DNA from: an uncultured Caldimicrobium sp.
Lineage (GTDB): Bacteria; Desulfobacterota; Thermodesulfobacteria; Thermodesulfobacteriales; Thermodesulfobacteriaceae
Direction of reading: 5' to 3'
DNA: 7,584 bases
Assembly (NCBI GenBank): GCA_938091475.1
Contig: CALLJI010000105.1
Span: 1 to 7,584, forward strand
A program made the translations under genes and the position numbers. Shown here in pieces: positions 1 to 6,014 of this stretch. The number at the start of each line of letters is the position of its first letter. The first letter of the stretch is position 1. Under the pieces are notes generated by a model. The model saw nothing but the letters and a program-made list of their open reading frames with translations. It was not told where the DNA came from and did not search any database.

Positions 1-594
1 TTAAAAGAATTCCTCTAATAGATCCTCTACTGACTTTTCTTCAAGGCCTTTAATAGGAATAAATTCTGTTTGCTGTAGGCTAATTTCAGCATAAAAGGAA
101 TTTCCAGAAGATGTACGAAAGCTTATCTTTCTTGCTTGAGAGGTATTTAGGAAGGAATCAACATACATCGTGATGGTATTTGATATAGGGATGGCTCTTG
201 GCTGATTATTCCTTGCTATTAAGCCATATTTAGCTTCAACTTTTTTACGAAAGTTTCCTATAATCTGATTTACCATTTCGCCCACAAAGTTGATTACTTC
301 ATCTGAGTAGGGATCTTTGGCGATTTCCTCTTCTGGAAGCCCCATAAATTGCATAGCCTGTGAGTAAAGCTCAAAGGAAGCCTCTTTGGTAAAATTCATG
401 CATAAGAGACCGTTATAGTCCCCTGTAAACTCAACAAAAGCTGCTAAATCGGGACGAAGAGAAACAAAATTTATTCTCTGTAGGGTAGGAGCGTATTTTA
501 CCTCCTTGCCAGTAATATTCTGAAACACCTCTTTGGTTGTGTCAGCTAAAATTTCTGAAAGTTCATTAATCGTACTTTTCTTTCTTTCAGCCAT
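1..594 (-). CDS. CheX-like (DUF3334-type) protein
   Basis: This is a complete 197-residue protein that looks like the CheC/CheX/FliY fold. CheX proteins are phosphatases that remove phosphate from CheY-type response regulators. The support is the ExxNxxxG signature at E106, N109 and G113, placed after a run of acidic residues (about 94-99) as in the family helix that carries the catalytic Glu and Asn. At about 197 residues it is longer than classic CheX (about 150), with an extra N-terminal segment, so the DUF3334 family is a good alternative name. There is no signal peptide or membrane segment, so it should be cytoplasmic. The ATG at 592-594 is preceded by AGAGGA five bases upstream. It starts 12 bases after the dnaB stop and is the last gene of the operon visible here. 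No chemotaxis gene lies nearby, so the partner is unknown. The fold is likely; phosphatase activity is inference. Confidence 0.6.
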   Translation of the reverse strand: MAERKKSTINELSEILADTTKEVFQNITGKEVKYAPTLQRINFVSLRPDLAAFVEFTGDYNGLLCMNFTKEASFELYSQAMQFMGLPEEEIAKDPYSDEVINFVGEMVNQIIGNFRKKVEAKYGLIARNNQPRAIPISNTITMYVDSFLNTSQARKISFRTSSGNSFYAEISLQQTEFIPIKGLEEKSVEDLLEEFF

Positions 595-606
595 AGTTCC
601 TCTTCT

Positions 607-1983
607 TTATTTTTCTAAATTTCCAAAGGAGGTAAATGAGGCAAGATAAGCTAATTTAACGGTAACTCCAGAAGGCCCATTTCTTTGCTTGCCGATAATG
701 ATTTCGGCTAATCCCTTTTCAGGGCTCTCTTTATTATAGACTTCATCTCGATAAATGAATAAAATCACATCAGCATCCTGTTCCAAAGCTCCAGATTCTC
801 TTAAGTCCGCAAGTTGAGGCCTCTTGTCTATACGTTCTTCTACTTTTCTATTTAATTGGGATAGAGCAAGCACCGGGACATTTAATTCCTTAGCCAAAGT
901 TTTTAACCCTGCAGAAATTTCTGAAATTTCTTGTTCTCTTCTTTCTTTCCTCTCAAGACTCTTCATAAGCTGTAAGTAGTCAATAACAATAAGTCCCAAG
1001 GGGATCTCTTTCATAACCTTTCTTGCCTTGGCTTTTACTTCTAAAATATTGATTCCAGAAGTATCATCTATGTAAATGGGAAGCTCAGAAAGGGTACTGG
1101 CAGCAGAGATAATTCTTTGCCAATCAGTTGGCTCTAAGGAGCCTGTCCTAAATTTCTGAAAGTTTACTCGTCCCTCTGCGCAGAGCATACGGGAGACTAA
1201 CTGTTCTTTACTCATCTCTAAGGAAAAAATGGCAGCTCCCAATTTAGTTTGCTTGCAGGCGTTTCTAACAATATCCAAGGCTAAAGCAGTTTTTCCCATT
1301 CCAGGACGGGCTGCCAAAATGATGAGATCTCCCCTTTGAAGCCCAGCAGTATATCTATCCAATTCTTGAAAACCAGTGGGAATTCCAGTAATTAAGTCTC
1401 CTTTTCCGTAGAGAACTTCTAAATGTTTTATGGTATCCTTAATTATTTCTTTAACTGGGGCGAAGGTTTCCTTTTTGCCAAAAAAAGCTAATTCAAAAAG
1501 GGCACTTTCGGCATAATTAAGAAGTTCGGAAGAATCGGCTTGATCATAATAACAACGGTAGATAAGTTCTTGACTTATTCTAATTATCTCTCTAAGGATA
1601 CTTTTTTCCTTTATAATCTTTGCGTAGTGGACTAAATGGGCTGAAGTAGGTAAGAGGGCGACTAATTCAGCAAGATAAGTTGCCCCACCTATTTGTTCAA
1701 GTTTCCCAAGTTTTTCCAGCTCATTATAAAGTGTTACAATATCAATGGGTTCATCTTTTTCGAAGAGATTTAGAATGGCTTGATAAATGTATCTATGAGA
1801 GGGGTAATAAAAATCCTCTACTTTGAGGAAATCAATTACTTTAACTAAGGAATTAGGATCTATGAGAATGCTTGCAAGACAAAACTTTTCAGCTTGTATA
1901 TCCTGAGGCGGAAGTAGTTCAGCTGGTAAATTTTGGGGTGTTACCTTTAAAGCGCCATCTTTTAGGCGTCCCTTTTTCGCCAT
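607..1983 (-). CDS. dnaB: Replicative DNA helicase DnaB
   Basis: DnaB is the hexameric ATP-driven helicase that unwinds DNA ahead of the replication fork and recruits primase. The 458-residue length is normal for the family. The N-terminal helical domain spans about residues 24-125, starting at the typical LPPQDIQAE. After a linker, the RecA-like motor begins near residue 195. Visible motifs are the Walker A loop ARPGMGKT (K231, T232), the catalytic Glu in FSLEMS (E256), the Walker B strand LIVIDYLQ (D335), and the KQRNGPSG segment with the likely arginine finger R434. No intein interrupts the motor. About 22 basic residues precede the conserved N-terminal block. The ATG directly follows the rplI stop TAG with no gap, and only a weak purine-rich Shine-Dalgarno is present, so translation is probably coupled to rplI. 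The rpsF-rpsR-rplI-dnaB order is widespread in bacteria. Confidence 0.98.
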   Translation of the reverse strand: MAKKGRLKDGALKVTPQNLPAELLPPQDIQAEKFCLASILIDPNSLVKVIDFLKVEDFYYPSHRYIYQAILNLFEKDEPIDIVTLYNELEKLGKLEQIGGATYLAELVALLPTSAHLVHYAKIIKEKSILREIIRISQELIYRCYYDQADSSELLNYAESALFELAFFGKKETFAPVKEIIKDTIKHLEVLYGKGDLITGIPTGFQELDRYTAGLQRGDLIILAARPGMGKTALALDIVRNACKQTKLGAAIFSLEMSKEQLVSRMLCAEGRVNFQKFRTGSLEPTDWQRIISAASTLSELPIYIDDTSGINILEVKAKARKVMKEIPLGLIVIDYLQLMKSLERKERREQEISEISAGLKTLAKELNVPVLALSQLNRKVEERIDKRPQLADLRESGALEQDADVILFIYRDEVYNKESPEKGLAEIIIGKQRNGPSGVTVKLAYLASFTSFGNLEK

Positions 1984-2430
1984 CTACTTTTCTTCTATAA
2001 TTTCCACTTTTATAGGAATGATTACTTCTGGAGCAAGTTTTATATTTACTTCATATGTGCCAACCATTTTGATAGGCTCTTCAAGGTGGATTTGTTTTTT
2101 GTCAATTTCCATCCCCTTTTCTTGCAAAGCTTTAGCGATGTCTATAGCAGAGACAGATCCATAAAGCCTTCCCTCTTCAACTACTTTTCTATATAAGGTG
2201 ATTGAATAGCCTTGTAATTTTTCTGCTAAGCTTTGGGCTTTTTTTCTTTCCCTTTCAGCTTTAGCCAGAGCAATTTTTCTTTCTCTTTCAAGGGCTTCAA
2301 TGGATTTTTGATTGGCAAGGATAGCTAATCCCTTTGGTAGAAGATAATTTCTGGCAAATCCGTCCTTTACATTAATAACATCTCCAGCTTTTCCAAGATT
2401 GGGAAGATCTTTTTTTAAGATTACCTTCAT
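1984..2430 (-). CDS. rplI: 50S ribosomal protein L9
   Basis: L9 binds domain V of 23S rRNA near the base of the L1 stalk and helps keep the reading frame. The 148 residues match the usual length. The N-terminal domain starts with the family signature MKVILKKDLPNLGKAGDVINVKDG in modified form, followed by GFARNYLLPKGLA. A long charged helix (about residues 41-75, rich in Lys, Glu, Arg and Ala) leads to the C-terminal RNA-binding domain with GRLYGSVSAIDIAKAL. The ATG at 2428-2430 has a good GGAGG upstream, and the rpsR stop TAG forms the start of that Shine-Dalgarno (TAGGAGGG). The stop codon abuts the dnaB ATG. Nothing about the protein is abnormal. Confidence 0.98.
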   Translation of the reverse strand: MKVILKKDLPNLGKAGDVINVKDGFARNYLLPKGLAILANQKSIEALERERKIALAKAERERKKAQSLAEKLQGYSITLYRKVVEEGRLYGSVSAIDIAKALQEKGMEIDKKQIHLEEPIKMVGTYEVNIKLAPEVIIPIKVEIIEEK

Positions 2431-2441
2431 TGAGGACCCTC

Positions 2442-2696
2442 CTATTCAATTTCAATATCAGTCACATAGGGTAATAAAGCCATAACACGCGCCATTTTAA
2501 TAGCCTTAGTAAGCCTTCTTTGATGGTAAGCACAGTTACCTGTTTGTCTCCGATGAAGAATCATCCCCTTTTCATTAATAAATCCCTTTAAAAGCTCAGG
2601 ATTTTTGTAGTCAATAACTAAACTCGGATCTGCACAGAATCTGCAGATTTTTTTTCTTGGAAATACTCTCTTTTTCACTGTAATATTATTTTCCAT
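2442..2696 (-). CDS. rpsR: 30S ribosomal protein S18, zinc-type
   Basis: S18 sits on the platform of the small subunit next to S6, with which it forms a heterodimer before assembly. The 84 residues carry the family core, including the [22 protein letters not shown] region in local form and the basic [18 protein letters not shown] tail. The protein has C18-x2-C21 (ICRFC) and C55-x2-H58 (NCAYH), the four residues expected of the metal-binding C+ form of S18; zinc binding is inferred from this pattern. The ATG at 2694-2696 has AAGGAGG just upstream, and the rpsF stop TAA lies inside that site (TAAGGAGG). The tight stop/Shine-Dalgarno overlap suggests coupled translation within the operon. Confidence 0.97.
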   Translation of the reverse strand: MENNITVKKRVFPRKKICRFCADPSLVIDYKNPELLKGFINEKGMILHRRQTGNCAYHQRRLTKAIKMARVMALLPYVTDIEIE

Positions 2697-2708
2697 TTTG
2701 AAGCCTCC

Positions 2709-3044
2709 TTAGTTCTGATTTTCTGGTTTATATGAGTCATCTAATTTAACGATAATAAATCTAAGTATTCTTTCATCTATACGAAAGAAATTTTCTAACT
2801 CTATAGGCAGATCAGCTTTACCATAAAATTCCAATAGGATATAATATCCCTTTTTCTTTTTTTGGATAGGATAGGCTAATTTGCGTGTGCCCCACTCATC
2901 TAATTTTAATATGCCACCACCTTTACTTTGAACAATTTGATTAATTCTCTCTAAAACTTGGGGTTTTTCTTCAAGGCGTTCAGGATGAAGAATAAAAAGA
3001 GTTTCCCACTTACGTATACGATCAACCTTTGGGATCTCAAACAT
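2709..3044 (-). CDS. rpsF: 30S ribosomal protein S6
   Basis: S6 is a small-subunit protein that pairs with S18 on the platform. The 111-residue product shows the family pattern: a first beta strand WETLFILHP, a helix over about residues 22-40, the GTRKLAYPIQKKKKGYY stretch (about 52-68), and the final strand with RIDERILRFIIVKL (about 88-101). The start was placed at the ATG at 3042-3044 because a strong AAGGAGGT lies seven bases upstream. The frame stays open to an ATG at 3093-3095, but the extra 17 residues would be encoded by the spacer and do not resemble S6. About ten residues precede the usual S6 start, a modest extension. It is the first protein gene of the operon, 62 bases after the tRNA. 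Confidence 0.96.
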   Translation of the reverse strand: MFEIPKVDRIRKWETLFILHPERLEEKPQVLERINQIVQSKGGGILKLDEWGTRKLAYPIQKKKKGYYILLEFYGKADLPIELENFFRIDERILRFIIVKLDDSYKPENQN

Positions 3045-3106
3045 AACTACTACCTCCTTATGGTCTTTTTGGCCCCTTGTATTTACAAGGAGCAAGGAGA
3101 ATCAAA
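3045..3106 (-). promoter_or_regulatory. Structured rpsF leader that can pair the Shine-Dalgarno
   Basis: The spacer between tRNA-Val and rpsF contains a perfect 7-bp hairpin at 3075-3090 (CCTTGTA and TACAAGG around TT). Outside it, on the transcribed minus strand, CTCCTT at 3094-3099 is complementary to AAGGAG of the rpsF Shine-Dalgarno at 3054-3059, so an outer helix could hide the ribosome site. In several bacteria the S6:S18 complex binds the rpsF leader to repress its own synthesis; this leader is in the right place. The CCG bulge known for that motif is not evident here, so a link to S6:S18 control is inference. Confidence 0.4.
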
Positions 3107-3178
3107 TGGGCGGTGGAGGATTTGAACCTCCGACATCCACCGTGTGAGGATGGCGCTCTACCCCTGAGCTAACCGCCC
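3107..3178 (-). tRNA. tRNA-Val (anticodon CAC)
   Basis: The minus strand folds into a full 72-nt cloverleaf. The acceptor stem GGGCGGT/ACCGCCC is perfectly paired. The D stem GCTC/GAGC has the loop AGGGGTA. The anticodon stem CCATC/GGTGG has one T-G pair and the loop CTCACAC, giving anticodon CAC, which reads the valine codon GUG. The variable loop is ATGTC, and the T stem GGAGG/CCTCC has the loop TTCAAAT. The discriminator is A and CCA is not encoded (TTTG follows), so CCA must be added after transcription. It is the first gene of the ribosomal operon and may be cut from the common transcript. Confidence 0.97.
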
Positions 3179-3194
3179 AGCCAATTTATGTCAT

Positions 3195-3222
3195 ATCTTA
3201 AACCATTTTATTTTTTTTTCAA
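3195..3222 (-). promoter_or_regulatory. Candidate promoter for tRNA-Val and the rpsF operon
   Basis: On the minus strand, TTGAAA (3217-3222) and TAAGAT (3195-3200) are separated by 16 bases. A start near 3188 would lie about ten bases before the mature tRNA 5' end. The -35 matches five of six consensus bases and the -10 only four. The spacer is an A-rich run. Confidence 0.4.
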
Positions 3223-3238
3223 TAGTGGAGCTAGATAA

Positions 3239-3500
3239 GGGACTGGGGCAAAACTGCCCCTATGAAATTTGGGGATTAATAAAAAAAGTAGGGGCACAGC
3301 ATGCTGTGCCCAAAACGGTTTTAAGGTTTGAATTGGTAGGGGTAATTCAAGAATTGCCCCAAAATCCAAAAACCTGTAGGGGCAACCCTTGCGGTTGCCC
3401 AAAAATTGGGCACGGCTTGCCGTTCCTATACAATTAAACCCCTTTGGGCGATTCGTGAATCGCCCCTACAGCTAAACCCTCAGGCAGGGGCAAGCCCTGA
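3239..3500. repeat. Palindromic repeat cluster 1 (about seven hairpins)
   Basis: This fills most of the 405-base gene-free gap between the divergent rpsF operon and lysA. Stem-loops are seen at 3245-3260, 3292-3311 (perfect 20-base palindrome GGGCACAGCATGCTGTGCCC), 3339-3360, 3380-3400, 3409-3426 (one mismatch), 3446-3465 (9-bp stem GGGCGATTC/GAATCGCCC) and 3485-3499 (short). Most have a shell of GTAGGGGC on one side and GCCCAAA on the other. Those at 3292, 3339 and 3380 read forward, while 3245, 3409 and 3446 are inverted (ending CCCCTA or similar). Linkers often contain AAACGGTTT- or TTAAACCC-like words. Frames open across the cluster only translate the repeats and are not genes. Confidence 0.9.
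3288..3408 (+). repeat. Direct repeat block, left copy (three hairpins)
   Basis: This 121-base stretch matches 6134-6253 at roughly 90 percent identity by eye, in the same orientation, with about ten substitutions and one single-base gap. It contains the hairpins at 3292, 3339 and 3380 together with their linkers. The stem at 3380-3400 reads GGGCAACC/GGTTGCCC, whereas the right copy has GGGCAGCC/GGCTGCCC, a compensated pair. The two copies lie on either side of lysA-queA. Confidence 0.88.
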
Positions 3501-3517
3501 TCACACAGTCTGAGATT

Positions 3518-3553
3518 TATAAAAAGTAACTTGAATATAAAAAGTAACTTGAA
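3518..3553 (+). repeat. 18-bp tandem duplication upstream of lysA
   Basis: The sequence TATAAAAAGTAACTTGAA occurs twice back to back, at 3518-3535 and 3536-3553, without mismatch. The end of the second copy supplies most of the proposed lysA -35 box (TTGAAA, 3549-3554). It may be a simple slippage duplication or a doubled binding site. Confidence 0.85.
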
Positions 3554-3576
3554 ACTGAAATATTTTATAGTATATT
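3549..3576 (+). promoter_or_regulatory. Candidate lysA promoter (leaderless start)
   Basis: TTGAAA (3549-3554) and TATATT (3571-3576) are 16 bases apart; each matches five of six consensus bases. The -10 box ends seven bases before the lysA ATG at 3584, so transcription should start at or next to the start codon. No Shine-Dalgarno is present upstream of that ATG, which agrees with a leaderless message. Confidence 0.55.
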
Positions 3577-3583
3577 CCAGCAT

Positions 3584-4840
3584 ATGCACTATTTTCTCTA
3601 TCGTGAAGGCGAATTATATTGCGAAGAAGTACCTGTTAGAAAGATTGTAGAAAGGTATGGTACTCCCCTTTATGTGTATTCCGCTAAAACTATTAAAAGG
3701 CATTTTCAGGTTTTTGACTCATCCTTCAAAGAGATTGAGCACTTAACTTGTTATTCAGTCAAAGCCAATTCAAATATAGCTATTTTAGCTATGCTATGTA
3801 AAGAGGGGGCTGGAGCTGATGTGGTCTCAGGGGGAGAATTAATTAGAGCTCTTAAGGCTGGAATTTCCCCGCAAAAAATAGTCTTCTCAGGGGTTGGGAA
3901 AACTCCTGAAGAAATGCAATTAGGTTTAGAAGCGGGTATTCTCTTGTTTAATGTGGAGAGCGCAGAAGAGTTAGAGGTTCTAAGTGAAGTAGCTAAAAAG
4001 CTAAAAACAAAAGCTCCTTTTGCTATCAGAGTAAATCCTAATATCGATCCTAAAACCCATCCTTATATTTCAACGGGGCTTAAAAAAAATAAGTTTGGCA
4101 TACCTGAAGAGGAAATCATTGACCTATATAAAAAGGCTAAGGATAATTCCCATCTTCAACCCATTGGTTTAGATATACATATTGGTTCTCAACTCACCCA
4201 AGTTTCCCCTTTCTTAGAGGCAGTAAAGAGACTAAAAGAGTTATGGCAAGAGCTAAACCATCTGGGATTTGAAATTAAATATCTTGATTTAGGGGGAGGT
4301 CTTGGAATTGTATATGAATCTGAGGAGCCTCCTTTACCTGAGGAATATTCTTCTGCTGTAATTAAGGAATTAAAAGATTTGCCTATCACTTTGATTTTAG
4401 AGCCAGGTAGGGTAATAGTAGGTAACGCTGGAATTTTAGTTACAAAGGTACTATACACCAAAAGTAGTAAAGAGAAAAATTTTATTATTGTTGATGCAGG
4501 GATGAATGATCTCATAAGACCAGCTTTTTATCAAGCCTATCATAAAATCATTCCTCTTGAGGATAAAAGAGATGAAGAAATAGTTGCAGATATAGTGGGA
4601 CCTATTTGTGAAAGTGGAGATTTTTTAGCTAAGGAGAGAAAAATTTCCAAGGTGCAAAGAGGAGATTATTTAGCTGTTATGAGTGCAGGCGCCTATGGTT
4701 TTGTTATGAGTTCAAATTATAACTCAAGAGCAAGAGCTGCAGAGGTTTTGGTTGAGGGGGATAACTTCTTTCTTATCAGAAGAAGGGAAACTATAGAGGA
4801 GCTACTTGCTTTAGAGGTCATCCCTGATATATATCTCTAA
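3584..4840 (+). CDS. lysA: Diaminopimelate decarboxylase
   Basis: LysA removes the D-side carboxyl group from meso-diaminopimelate to make L-lysine, using pyridoxal phosphate. It is a cytoplasmic fold-III enzyme, usually a dimer. The 418-residue length is typical. The PLP-binding lysine is K60 in CYSVKANSN. Other family marks are H199 in DIHIGSQ, the glycine-rich phosphate loop GGGLG (237-241), EPGR (273-276), the active-site CESGD (C342, E343) from the partner subunit, and SAGAYGF with Y371. The ATG is chosen because the protein starts at the usual place and the promoter lies directly upstream; no Shine-Dalgarno is seen. The stop TAA overlaps the queA ATG by one base (TAATG). The more usual neighbours dapA or dapF are absent here. 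The family call is secure, and the DAP rather than arginine or ornithine substrate is well supported by the overall match. Confidence 0.96.
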   Translation: MHYFLYREGELYCEEVPVRKIVERYGTPLYVYSAKTIKRHFQVFDSSFKEIEHLTCYSVKANSNIAILAMLCKEGAGADVVSGGELIRALKAGISPQKIVFSGVGKTPEEMQLGLEAGILLFNVESAEELEVLSEVAKKLKTKAPFAIRVNPNIDPKTHPYISTGLKKNKFGIPEEEIIDLYKKAKDNSHLQPIGLDIHIGSQLTQVSPFLEAVKRLKELWQELNHLGFEIKYLDLGGGLGIVYESEEPPLPEEYSSAVIKELKDLPITLILEPGRVIVGNAGILVTKVLYTKSSKEKNFIIVDAGMNDLIRPAFYQAYHKIIPLEDKRDEEIVADIVGPICESGDFLAKERKISKVQRGDYLAVMSAGAYGFVMSSNYNSRARAAEVLVEGDNFFLIRRRETIEELLALEVIPDIYL

Positions 4841-5898
4841 TGGTAACTTCTAAAATTCCACTTAAATACCAACTTGATTACTACGATTATTCTATACCTG
4901 AAAATCAGATAGCCTTCTATCCTTCTCAAAAGCGCACTGCAAGTAAGCTTTTAGTCATAGATAGAAAACATTCTAAATTCTATTTTCATCAGAATTTTAC
5001 AGAAATAGAGAGTTATCTCAGAAGGGGAGATTTATTGGTTTTGAACGATACCAAGGTTTTTCCAGCACGATTGAAAGTATTTAAAAAAAGTGGTGGAAAG
5101 GTAGAGGTGCTTCTCTTTAAAAAACCAGAAGGAAGCTTTTTTGAAGGGACTGCCCTTTTAAAGGGAAAAAGATTAAAAACAGGAGAAGTACTTTTTTCAA
5201 GGGATAAAGAAATTGAATTAAAAATTTTAGAACCTCTGGGTGAAGGAAAATTTAGAATTGAGCTCAAATCTGAGAGAGAAAGCTTGGATAAACTTGTAGA
5301 AAAAATTGGGTTGACCCCTCTTCCGCCTTACATAAAAAGAGAGCCAGAGGAAAAAGATTTTGAGTCCTATCAAACAGTTTATGCAAAAAAGGAAGGTTCC
5401 ATCGCAGCACCCACTGCTGGCTTTCATTTTGATGTTCCTCTATTAGAAAAATTAAAGGAAAAGGGAGTGATTATTACTTTTATCACCTTACACATAGGTT
5501 ATGCCACCTTTGCTCCCATTAAAGTTTCTGATATAAGAGATCACAAAATAGAGCCTGAGTACATAGAGGTTTCCGAGGAGGCAGTAGAAGAGGTTAAAAG
5601 GGCATTGAAGGAAAAGAGAAGAGTAATTGCAGTTGGGACAACTGTTACACGGACCTTAGAATTTTTGGCCAGGCAAGGTTTTAAGAGTTATTCAGGCCCT
5701 TGCGATCTTTATATTTATCCCGATTTTGAATTTCAAGTAGTTTCAGCTCTTATTACCAATTTTCACCTTCCCAAATCTTCTCCTTTGCTCCTTGTTTGTG
5801 CCTTTGCAGGAAGAGATCTTATATTCAAAGCCTATGAGGAGGCCATCAAAAGAGGCTATCGCTTTTATTCCTATGGTGATGCAACTTTTGTGTTTTAA
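4840..5898 (+). CDS. queA: S-adenosylmethionine:tRNA ribosyltransferase-isomerase
   Basis: QueA transfers and rearranges the ribosyl part of S-adenosylmethionine onto preQ1 at the wobble position of certain tRNAs, giving epoxyqueuosine. The 352 residues are slightly longer than usual, with about ten extra at the N-terminus before YDYSIPENQIAFYPS. Clear family blocks are LVLNDTKVFPARL (67-79), GSIAAPTAGFHF (186-197), LHIGYATFAPIK (217-228), AVGTTVTRTLE (264-274) and TNFHLPKSSPLLLVCAFAG (306-324). In the third block most relatives have GxGTF; here the second Gly is Ala (GYATF), a mild change. The start overlaps the lysA stop (TAATG) and lacks its own nearby Shine-Dalgarno, so translation is probably coupled to lysA. 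No other queuosine gene is nearby. Confidence 0.96.
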   Translation: MVTSKIPLKYQLDYYDYSIPENQIAFYPSQKRTASKLLVIDRKHSKFYFHQNFTEIESYLRRGDLLVLNDTKVFPARLKVFKKSGGKVEVLLFKKPEGSFFEGTALLKGKRLKTGEVLFSRDKEIELKILEPLGEGKFRIELKSERESLDKLVEKIGLTPLPPYIKREPEEKDFESYQTVYAKKEGSIAAPTAGFHFDVPLLEKLKEKGVIITFITLHIGYATFAPIKVSDIRDHKIEPEYIEVSEEAVEEVKRALKEKRRVIAVGTTVTRTLEFLARQGFKSYSGPCDLYIYPDFEFQVVSALITNFHLPKSSPLLLVCAFAGRDLIFKAYEEAIKRGYRFYSYGDATFVF

Positions 5899-5943
5899 TA
5901 AGCCTCCTTTTTGCTAAAGAGGTGGACTCTTATTAAAATTTTT
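5893..5943 (+). terminator. Candidate terminator after queA
   Basis: TTTTAATAAG (5893-5902, overlapping the queA stop) pairs perfectly with CTTATTAAAA (5929-5938). Inside, CCTC-CTTT (5903-5910) can pair with AAAGAGG (5916-5922) with one bulged C. Five T residues follow at 5939-5943. The outer stem is AT-rich, so terminator strength is uncertain; the symmetric A/T flanks would also allow action on the other strand. Confidence 0.45.
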
Positions 5944-6014
5944 AAATAGAGCTCTCCCGTGCAACTCAACCCCTATTGTTTCTAAGGTAAAAGCTTACTT
6001 TTAACTGCAATTAA

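Noticed and set aside
3045..3095. Longer rpsF start at 3095
   Set aside because: The strong Shine-Dalgarno at 3053-3060 points to the ATG at 3044, and the extra residues do not match S6.
3208..3437. Open frames on both strands across repeat cluster 1
   Set aside because: Their products are only translations of the palindromic repeats, with no ribosome site and no known domain.
3239..3500. Possible CRISPR array
   Set aside because: Units are self-complementary with differing cores, run in both directions, lack uniform unique spacers, and no cas gene is present.
3566..3571. TATAGT as the lysA -10 box
   Set aside because: It lies only 11 bases from TTGAAA, too close; TATATT at 3571-3576 gives a normal 16-base spacing.
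4189..4515. Minus-strand open frame inside lysA
   Set aside because: It is a shadow of the well-supported lysA coding frame, with no motif or ribosome site. The minus-strand frames inside queA (5013-5427) and the plus-strand frame at 6644-6886 were dropped for the same reason.
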